From assembly GCA_964542765.1 (NCBI GenBank), contig CAZIVO010000039.1, positions 1 to 26,666 of the forward strand: 26,666 bases of DNA. Direction: 5' to 3'. Positions 14,035 to 20,175 of this stretch are shown piece by piece. A program made the position numbers and the translations under genes. The stretch's first letter is position 1; every line of letters starts with the position of its first letter. A model generated the notes under the pieces. The model saw nothing but the letters and a program-made list of their open reading frames with translations. It did no database searches and was not told the DNA's origin. This stretch comes from CAZIVO01 sp964542765. GTDB taxonomy: Bacteria; Planctomycetota; UBA1135; UBA2386.

Positions 14035-15317
14035 GACTCCTCGGACCCTCCAGCAACATTGGGTTTCAACCGACGTGCAGGAACACCGACCCACACCTCT
14101 CCTTTGGGAACTTCGGACCCGCGCGTGACGATCGCACCCGCGCCGGTCATCGCACCATCGCCAACCTCACTGGGAGCCACCAAGACGGTGCCGCTGCCAA
14201 TGAATGCCCCCTGGCCGATGGTCGTCGAGGACTTGCGCTTGCCGTCATAATTAGCGGTGATCGTCCCCGCGCCGATATTCGCCTTGGAGCCAATCATGGC
14301 ATCCCCGAGGTAGGTCAGGTGCTTCGCCTTCGCGCCAGCCCCGATGGTACTGTTCTTGACCTCGACAAAATTGCCGATCTCGGACCCATCCTCCATGGTC
14401 GCGCTTGCCCGCAAGCGCGCGAACGGTCCAACTTCGCAATTCTCACCGATCCGAACACCAGCATGAATCATCGTGCAAGGCAGAATCCTGGTTCCGCTCC
14501 CTATCTCAACATCGGACTCGATGAAGGTGGTCGCCGGGTCTTCGATCAAGACCCCCTTGTCGAGATGCTCGAGCAAGATGCGTTCCTGCATCATGGTGCG
14601 CGCGATGCTCAACTCTGCCAGGGTATTCACGCCTTGAGCCTCGTCAGCATCTTCGCAAATCAGCGCTGCAATCTCATGTCCACCATCGATCAAAAGACCG
14701 GCTGCGTCGGTGATGTAATACTCATCCTGCGCGTTGTCGTTGCGCAGTCGCCCAAGAACCTCGGTCAACTGCTGTGAGTCAAAGCAGTAGAAGCCCGAGT
14801 TGATCTCCGGGATCATCAACTGCTCCTCGCTGCAATCCTTCTCCTCCCGGGTTCCGAGGAGGCGGTCATCAGCATCGCGAAGAACTCGCCCCATACCAAT
14901 TGGATCGTCAGGAAAAGAGGTGAGGATCGAACCGATCGCCCCGGTCTGCTGCCTAACCTCGACGAGATCTCCGAGTGTCCGAGCTGTCATGAGCGGCACA
15001 TCGCCACTCACCACCAGAACATCACCGTTGAAGTTTTCCAGTTCCCTCATCGCCACCTGAACGGCATGCCCGGTCCCCTTGGGCTCACCTTGTTCGACGA
15101 TGGTCAGGCCTTCACGATCAGACAAGGCTGCCTCGATCTCCTCCTTGCCATGATGGAGCACCAGCAAGGTGCGCTCCGGGCTCAATGCCGCCACCGAATC
15201 GAGTACACAGCCCAGCAGCGGCCGGCCGCACATCGGCAGCAAGGCCTTGGGGATTCCGATCTTGGTTCGGGTGCCACGGCCAGCGGCCATGACGATTACT
15301 GCCAGAGGCACGGACAT
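14031..15317 (-). CDS. glmU: Bifunctional GlmU (GlcN-1-P acetyltransferase / GlcNAc-1-P uridylyltransferase)
   Basis: 428 residues. GlmU makes UDP-GlcNAc for peptidoglycan. The N-terminal uridylyltransferase domain (about 1-225) has VMAAGRGTR with K24, GEPKGTGHAV (about 77-86) and SGDVPL (about 104-109). The C-terminal left-handed beta-helix acetyltransferase domain (about 250-428) has hexapeptide repeats, KHLTYLGDA with H333, and TITANYDGKRK. It is slightly shorter than the ~456 residues of E. coli GlmU, mainly at the C-terminus. The start at 15317 opens directly into the conserved N-terminus, and a good -35/-10 pair lies just upstream. Confidence 0.96.
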   Translation of the reverse strand: MSVPLAVIVMAAGRGTRTKIGIPKALLPMCGRPLLGCVLDSVAALSPERTLLVLHHGKEEIEAALSDREGLTIVEQGEPKGTGHAVQVAMRELENFNGDVLVVSGDVPLMTARTLGDLVEVRQQTGAIGSILTSFPDDPIGMGRVLRDADDRLLGTREEKDCSEEQLMIPEINSGFYCFDSQQLTEVLGRLRNDNAQDEYYITDAAGLLIDGGHEIAALICEDADEAQGVNTLAELSIARTMMQERILLEHLDKGVLIEDPATTFIESDVEIGSGTRILPCTMIHAGVRIGENCEVGPFARLRASATMEDGSEIGNFVEVKNSTIGAGAKAKHLTYLGDAMIGSKANIGAGTITANYDGKRKSSTTIGQGAFIGSGTVLVAPSEVGDGAMTGAGAIVTRGSEVPKGEVWVGVPARRLKPNVAGGSEES

Positions 15318-15342
15318 CTCAGGTCGGCAAAAAGGGGCGGCG

Positions 15343-15371
15343 ATTGTGGGCACGGTAGGGCGAGGGGTCAA
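15343..15371 (-). promoter_or_regulatory. Sigma70-type promoter before glmU
   Basis: On the minus strand TTGACC (15371-15366), a 17-nt spacer and CACAAT (15348-15343) match consensus at 5/6 and 4/6 positions with optimal spacing. It lies between the rhodanese stop and the glmU ATG, giving a leader of roughly 20 nt. It is the best promoter match I found by eye in the window. Confidence 0.5.
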
Positions 15372-15408
15372 GGGCAGAGTGGAACCTCCGTCAAAGGTCG
15401 GCACCCAC

Positions 15409-15927
15409 CTACTTGGGGATGGGAGCCCTAAACTCCTCTCGGAGGTACCTTCCCCAGTCCAGGTCGTAGGGATGTACACGGTTGCCGCCCTCGAGCGGGT
15501 GACCGGCATTCGCCCACTCGAAGATCGATCCGGCGAGGTTCACCGCCTTCTCGAAACCCGCTGCTCGCAGTCTCTTGGTGGCCTTGGCCGACCTATAACC
15601 GACCGAACAATAGAAAACGATCGAGCGCTCACGCTCGATCTCGAGCCCGAGCAGAGCCTGCGCCGTCAATTCCTCCAAGGGAAGGCTCCGGGCACCCGGA
15701 ATACGGCTGACCGCGAATTCCTCGGCCGACCGCACATCGATCACCTCGGGTTTCTCCTCCAGATCCAAGCGCTCCACCAGTTCCGAGATCCCGATTTCCG
15801 GAACACCTGGGAATGCTCCTCGGACCTTCTGCTTGATCGGGCCGAGATCAACAGCAACGGGGCCAGGCACCGGGCGGCAGCCGAGACTCATCACGAGCAA
15901 GATCGAGCAAAACAAGATTCGAAGCAT
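15409..15927 (-). CDS. Rhodanese-domain lipoprotein
   Basis: 172 residues. The N-terminus MLRILFCSILLVMSLGC looks like a lipoprotein signal with Cys17 as the lipidated residue, although the -3 position is not the preferred Leu. A single rhodanese domain spans about 45-150: VIDVRSAEEF, IPGARSLPLEEL, and the active-site loop FYCSVGYRS with the catalytic Cys at 107. Rhodaneses carry sulfur as a Cys persulfide; the role of envelope-anchored forms is largely unknown. It is the first gene of the minus-strand run, 91 bp before glmU, and is divergent from the repeat protein at 16078. Confidence 0.88.
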   Translation of the reverse strand: MLRILFCSILLVMSLGCRPVPGPVAVDLGPIKQKVRGAFPGVPEIGISELVERLDLEEKPEVIDVRSAEEFAVSRIPGARSLPLEELTAQALLGLEIERERSIVFYCSVGYRSAKATKRLRAAGFEKAVNLAGSIFEWANAGHPLEGGNRVHPYDLDWGRYLREEFRAPIPK

Positions 15928-16077
15928 GTCGCCAGCCTAAACCACGCAAGGTCATGAGCCCAGTTCACAAGATTCAAGGGGTCGCCGACGGCCAGCATCG
16001 GCTTTGGTATACATTCATTACCCGCGCGAGCCGAATCCAGCCAACGGGGTAAACCAGGTAAAAACCGAAGGTCTACA

Positions 16078-16926
16078 ATGAAACTTCAAAACATGGGCCC
16101 CATGACATCGGCTGCTCTCCTGATCGCGGGAGCTTGCCTGCTGAGCGCGAACGACAAGACCGCCGGCAAGCAGAAGTGGGAGATCAAGACCTCCAACGGA
16201 CAGGTTCCTGTGGGCTGGGAACCATTCGCCTTCGACAGCAACGATGAGTTTGATCCGTTCCTCCTTCGTCGCCGCACGACCGACAATTGGGATGGTAAGC
16301 AGAAATGGGAAATCAAAACCTCCAGGGGCCAGGCGCCTATTGGCTGGGAGCCTTTCGCCTACGATTACAAAGACGAATTCGATCCGTTCCTCCTCCGCCG
16401 CCTTACGACCGACAAGGTGGCCAGTAAGCAGCAGTGGGAAATCAAAACCTCCAACGGACAGATTCCTGTTGGCTGGGAGCCGTTCGCCTACGATTCGAAC
16501 GATCAACTTGATCCGATCATCCTTCGCCGCCGCGCCTCCGGCAAGGTGAGCAGCACGGATAGCAGGAACAGCCGGGCAACTGGCAAGGGCAGCAGTGCGC
16601 CGGACAAGGGTAGCCGGGCAACTGGCAAGGGCAGTGGTAAGCCCGACAAGAGCAGTCGCACGACCGGCAAATGGGATCAGCAGCAGAAGTGGGAAATCAA
16701 AACTTCCAACGGGAAGATCCCGCCCGGCTGGGAACCCTTCGCCTACGATTCGAACGATCAATTGGATCCGTTCCTTCTGCGCCGACGCACCACTGGCCAG
16801 TGGGATCCTCGGCAACAGTGGCAGATCAAGACCTCCGGCGGCCGGATCCCCGTGGGCTGGGAGCCGTTTGCTTACGACTCTAATGACGAATTGGATCCGT
16901 TCCCTCTCCGTCGGCGGGTCAGGTAA
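16078..16926 (+). CDS. Secreted protein of five GWEPFAYD repeats (unrecognised family)
   Basis: 282 residues. The start has GAAGG 6 nt upstream. Residues 10-24 are hydrophobic (signal peptide, probably cleaved near SA-N; a lipobox at C20 is possible but poor). Five repeats of about 33 residues start with Trp at 34, 77, 120, 205 and 248: W-E-I-K-T-S-N-G-Q, then PVGWEPFAYDS, then DPFLLRRR. Repeats 1-2-3 and 4-5 have a 43-residue period. A basic Ser/Gly/Lys linker (about 155-200) separates 3 from 4. The W-E-x-K ... GWE ... LRR order recalls a shortened DUF4177-type unit (WExK ... GWELV ... xFKR), but this is only a pattern likeness. There is no enzyme motif and function is unknown. It stands alone, divergent from the rhodanese and convergent with the fusion gene. 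Confidence 0.85.
   Translation: MKLQNMGPMTSAALLIAGACLLSANDKTAGKQKWEIKTSNGQVPVGWEPFAFDSNDEFDPFLLRRRTTDNWDGKQKWEIKTSRGQAPIGWEPFAYDYKDEFDPFLLRRLTTDKVASKQQWEIKTSNGQIPVGWEPFAYDSNDQLDPIILRRRASGKVSSTDSRNSRATGKGSSAPDKGSRATGKGSGKPDKSSRTTGKWDQQQKWEIKTSNGKIPPGWEPFAYDSNDQLDPFLLRRRTTGQWDPRQQWQIKTSGGRIPVGWEPFAYDSNDELDPFPLRRRVR
16168..16923 (+). repeat. Five 129-bp-period repeats (three plus two, split by linker)
   Basis: The Trp codon opening each repeat lies at 16177, 16306, 16435, 16690 and 16819. Spacing is 129 bp within each group and 255 bp across the linker. Repeats 3 and 4 are almost the same in DNA through the WEIKTSNG and WEPFAYDSNDQLDP codons, so a recent duplication or conversion is likely. Confidence 0.88.
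16570..16674 (+). repeat. 42-bp linker repeat inside the GWEPFAYD protein
   Basis: The linker is itself repetitive: SRATGKGSSAPDKG, SRATGKGSGKPDKS and a partial SRTTGKW. The two full copies start at 16570 and 16612, 42 bp apart, with nearly identical DNA over their first 24 bases. The segment is strongly basic and probably disordered. Confidence 0.75.
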
Positions 16927-16939
16927 ACAAACCCTGGTG

Positions 16940-17020
16940 GCCAGTTTCCACTGGCAATCCCCCCTTGTTTCAGTCCATGGGCGACCACCCCTGACACTCC
17001 AATTTCAGACCTTTGAAATT
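16940..17020. other. Two hairpins between convergent genes
   Basis: GCCAGT-TTCC-ACTGGC (16940-16955) and AATTTCA-GACCTT-TGAAATT (17001-17020) are perfect inverted repeats in the gap between the repeat-protein stop and the stop of the fusion gene. Neither is followed by a clear T-run, so they may be weak or bidirectional transcription ends; this is not certain. Confidence 0.35.
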
Positions 17021-17025
17021 CCCTG

Positions 17026-20000
17026 TCATCGCTCGGTCCCGGTATCTCGGACCGCGCTCTCGCCGAGAACGGCACCGAGTCTGTCACACAACCTGTCGGC
17101 GGCGCCGATATCAAATACCAGTGGCGGCTTGATCTTCAGCACGTTGTGCGAGGGCCCATCCGTGCTGAGAAGAACGCCTTCGTCTTTCATGCGCTCGACA
17201 AGGTAGGAAGCTTGCCGCGCCGCCGGTTTGCGTGTTTGACGATCCACCACGAGTTCAATACCAGCGAACAAGCCTTGCCCTCGCACATCACCGATCAACG
17301 GGAATGTCTCCCGTAGCTCGCGCAAGCGAGCGAGCAGATGCTCCCCGGTGCGGCGTGCATTCTCCTGCAGACCTTCATCAGCAATCACATCGAGAACCGC
17401 CATGCCAATTGCACAGGACACGGGATTGCCACCGAAGGTGTTGAAGTATTCCATCCCGGTATCGAAGGATGCCGCGATCTCACGCGTCGTCACAACAGCG
17501 CCGATCGGGTGGCCGTTTCCCATCGGTTTGCCCAGAGTGACGATGTCCGGCACCACTCCGTGCGTCTCGAAGGCCCAAAACGCCGTGCCCGCTCGACCGA
17601 ACCCCGTCTGCACTTCATCAGCAACACAAACACCGCCCGCCTCGCGGGCATGATGGTAAGCCTCGACCAGATAGCCCGGCGGCGGAATGATTTGACCACC
17701 ACAGCCGAGCCACGGCTCCGCAAAGAAAGCAGCTAGCCGACGATCATCGGCCTCGATTCGCCGTGCAGCATCGCGTACTTGCTCTGCATAGAGTCGCCCG
17801 GCCTCGCCATCGCGATAGGCACCACGGAAGGTATCGGGCATTCCCACTTGCCGGACATGCGCGGGTGCACCCGCGCCACCCGGACCATCGAACTTGTAGG
17901 GGCTCATCTCGACCAAAGACGATGTGTTGCCGTGATAGGCACCTTCGATGACGATGCAATCGCGACCGCCGGTGTGCGCTCGCGCGAGGCGAAGTGCGAG
18001 TTCGTTCGCCTCGCTACCGCTGCAGACGAAAAAGCAAACCTCGAGTGGCTCGGGAAGAGTCGCGGCCAGACGATCCGCATAGCGAACAACCGTCTCGTGG
18101 AGGTAACGAGTATTGGTATTGAGAAGACCCATCTGCTCGCGGCCGGCCGCGACGACACGCGGGTGGCAATGCCCCACGCAGGGCACGTTGTTGACGGCAT
18201 CGAGATAGGCGCGGCCCTTCTCGTCAAAAAGATATTGCCCCAATCCCCGAACGATATTGAGAGGTCGGCGGTAGGAAAGGCTGAATACATCGGCCAGATG
18301 AGCCCGCCGCATCGCCTCGATCTCGTCGGCCGACAGCGATTCATCAGAAGATGTCCCGGACAAAACGCCAAGCAAGGGCGCGGGGTCGGGGCAGAGGCCT
18401 CGCCAGACACTCTCCTGGCTGGCGGGCACGAAGGCAGGGGGTAGACGATCACCGAGGAACAGAGCGAGTTGAACGTGCAAGCAAGGAGCTCCCTTGCCAC
18501 AAGCCGCCCGCCCCACGGCACCGATCGAGTGTCCCTTCACGACCAGTTCACCGACTCCTATCGCCACGGAAGCCAGCCCCGAATAGATCGTGAAGAACGA
18601 CATGTCCGCGCGCGGCGAATGGGCGATGACAACCGTTGCACCATGATCATCCTCGACGACTCCATGGATAGAACCGTCGATGGGAGCGTGAACGTCCGTT
18701 CCTTCGGCGACGAACAAGTCGCAGCCGAGATGGAGCGTGGCCGGGTCCGGATCGCCGACATCGATTCCTTCAAGCCAACGACATTCACCGTGGCGCCCGA
18801 TGGCAAGAGCCTTCTCGGCAAGAGCCTGCCGCAACTCGCTCGGATCCTCGACCGCCGGGCTCGATAGACTCAGGTCGAGGATTTCGGCCTCTTCCACGCA
18901 AGACCCTGCATCGATCACGCCGAGACATTCATCGGAGTGATCGGTCATCCACGCGACCACCGCCGCAGTCGAGGGCCACGGTTCCAGCCCGCAAGCATCG
19001 CGGAACATGGCATGAGCAAATTGCGGTGGAAGATCCACGAGACGTCGCAATGTTTCCCATGCGGGAGCCTCGGTGACGCTCAGATACTCCCGGTCGGGCT
19101 CACATCGCCGCTGCCGGGCGGAGATGACCACACTCACGCACAAACGAAGGCAAACGAGATCGAACAGTGATTCGAGTTCTTCGTCCGGAATCGGCGAACG
19201 CGCATGGTAGCCGCGCAGAATCGATGCGGCGGCCGCCAGGGGATCGCGGGCAGCCAGCATCGCATAGGCAGACGCGATGGCAACCTCGCCGATCGTGAAG
19301 CTGTGTAGAAGGTCGCCGAAATCGAGGAGTCCCGCGAGCCGGGGACCATCCAGGCCCGGCTCAACGAGCACGTTGTAGTCGTTGGCATCGCCATGGATCA
19401 GGCTGCGACGCAACTTCGCAAAGCGCGGCAGGGCATCCTCCTTGAAGCGCCGCAGATAACGATCGATCAGTTCGCGGTCCGCCGCCACGACGACCTCCGT
19501 GCGGAGCGAATCGATGACCTCCACACCCCGCGCCAGATCCCAGCTGGACTCGCGATGCATCGCCGGATCCTCGATGCCGAGAAGAGCCTCATCCATCTCG
19601 CCCAGGAAGCTGCCAAGATCTTCGAGCAACTCGGGTGGGTGCGGAGAAACTTCGGCCATCGTGGTCCCGGGCAACCAGGTCAGCAATCTCGCCAGATGCT
19701 CGCGACCATCGGCGGCCTCGACATGGAGAATCGAAGCACCATCGACCGACGGGCAAGGTCTCTGGATGGCAAGTTGCGGCGCTCGCTCTCCCAGGTGTGC
19801 CATGACGCGGTTCTGCAGCTCTATCACCGCCGGATCGACACCATGCTCGGAGAGCTTGAGAACAAAGAGGTCGCCATCGCCCGAACGGATGGCAAAGTTG
19901 CCATCGCAATAGCCGGGTAACTCTCGCGCGGTTCCGACGACACCGAAGCTATCGAGAGCCATCCTCTGCGCGTCCTCTGCCGAAAGGCGAGGGCGGAGGA

Positions 20001-20037
20001 CAGCCATATCGGTCATGAGACGATTCGAAGGCGTCAT
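17026..20037 (-). CDS. Three-domain fusion: APH-like kinase, M23-like domain, class III aminotransferase/phospho-lyase
   Basis: 1003 residues. The start at 20037 has GGAG 6 nt upstream. Domain 1 (about 25-330) is an aminoglycoside phosphotransferase/choline kinase-like fold with LIHGDANDYNVL (about 213-224) and DFGD (239-242). Domain 2 (about 415-545) is M23/lysostaphin-like with HLGCDLF (H436, D440), but it has YSGL and PCLHVQ where active enzymes have YxHL and HLHF, so metal ligands look incomplete. Domain 3 (about 575-1000) is a class III PLP aminotransferase with CSGSEANE, DEVQTGFGR (D807) and the PLP lysine K837 in LGKPMGNG. Similar three-part fusions are known in other bacteria. The pairing resembles hydroxylysine kinase plus phosphohydroxylysine or phosphoethanolamine phospho-lyase, so I infer an amino-alcohol kinase/lyase; the substrate is unknown. 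No signal peptide. Confidence 0.9.
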   Translation of the reverse strand: MTPSNRLMTDMAVLRPRLSAEDAQRMALDSFGVVGTARELPGYCDGNFAIRSGDGDLFVLKLSEHGVDPAVIELQNRVMAHLGERAPQLAIQRPCPSVDGASILHVEAADGREHLARLLTWLPGTTMAEVSPHPPELLEDLGSFLGEMDEALLGIEDPAMHRESSWDLARGVEVIDSLRTEVVVAADRELIDRYLRRFKEDALPRFAKLRRSLIHGDANDYNVLVEPGLDGPRLAGLLDFGDLLHSFTIGEVAIASAYAMLAARDPLAAAASILRGYHARSPIPDEELESLFDLVCLRLCVSVVISARQRRCEPDREYLSVTEAPAWETLRRLVDLPPQFAHAMFRDACGLEPWPSTAAVVAWMTDHSDECLGVIDAGSCVEEAEILDLSLSSPAVEDPSELRQALAEKALAIGRHGECRWLEGIDVGDPDPATLHLGCDLFVAEGTDVHAPIDGSIHGVVEDDHGATVVIAHSPRADMSFFTIYSGLASVAIGVGELVVKGHSIGAVGRAACGKGAPCLHVQLALFLGDRLPPAFVPASQESVWRGLCPDPAPLLGVLSGTSSDESLSADEIEAMRRAHLADVFSLSYRRPLNIVRGLGQYLFDEKGRAYLDAVNNVPCVGHCHPRVVAAGREQMGLLNTNTRYLHETVVRYADRLAATLPEPLEVCFFVCSGSEANELALRLARAHTGGRDCIVIEGAYHGNTSSLVEMSPYKFDGPGGAGAPAHVRQVGMPDTFRGAYRDGEAGRLYAEQVRDAARRIEADDRRLAAFFAEPWLGCGGQIIPPPGYLVEAYHHAREAGGVCVADEVQTGFGRAGTAFWAFETHGVVPDIVTLGKPMGNGHPIGAVVTTREIAASFDTGMEYFNTFGGNPVSCAIGMAVLDVIADEGLQENARRTGEHLLARLRELRETFPLIGDVRGQGLFAGIELVVDRQTRKPAARQASYLVERMKDEGVLLSTDGPSHNVLKIKPPLVFDIGAADRLCDRLGAVLGESAVRDTGTER

Positions 20038-20175
20038 GGGAAACTCCGTGTGTACGGCTCCGACACCTTCTCCGAAAGGGGCCGCCGACACCCTCGTCGC
20101 CAAACTTCCAGCGAAAATCTCCGAGAAGGCCATCCTGTACAGAGGTGCTGCGGCCGACAATCGCCCCCACTGCAA

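Noticed and set aside
16000..16020. TATACA as a -10 box for the repeat protein
   Set aside because: No acceptable -35 element at 15-19 bp upstream, so I do not call a promoter.
16018..16815. Minus-strand open frame of 265 codons opposite the GWEPFAYD gene
   Set aside because: Its apparent repeats are the antisense of the real repeats. The plus frame has a signal peptide and Shine-Dalgarno site and spans all five units.
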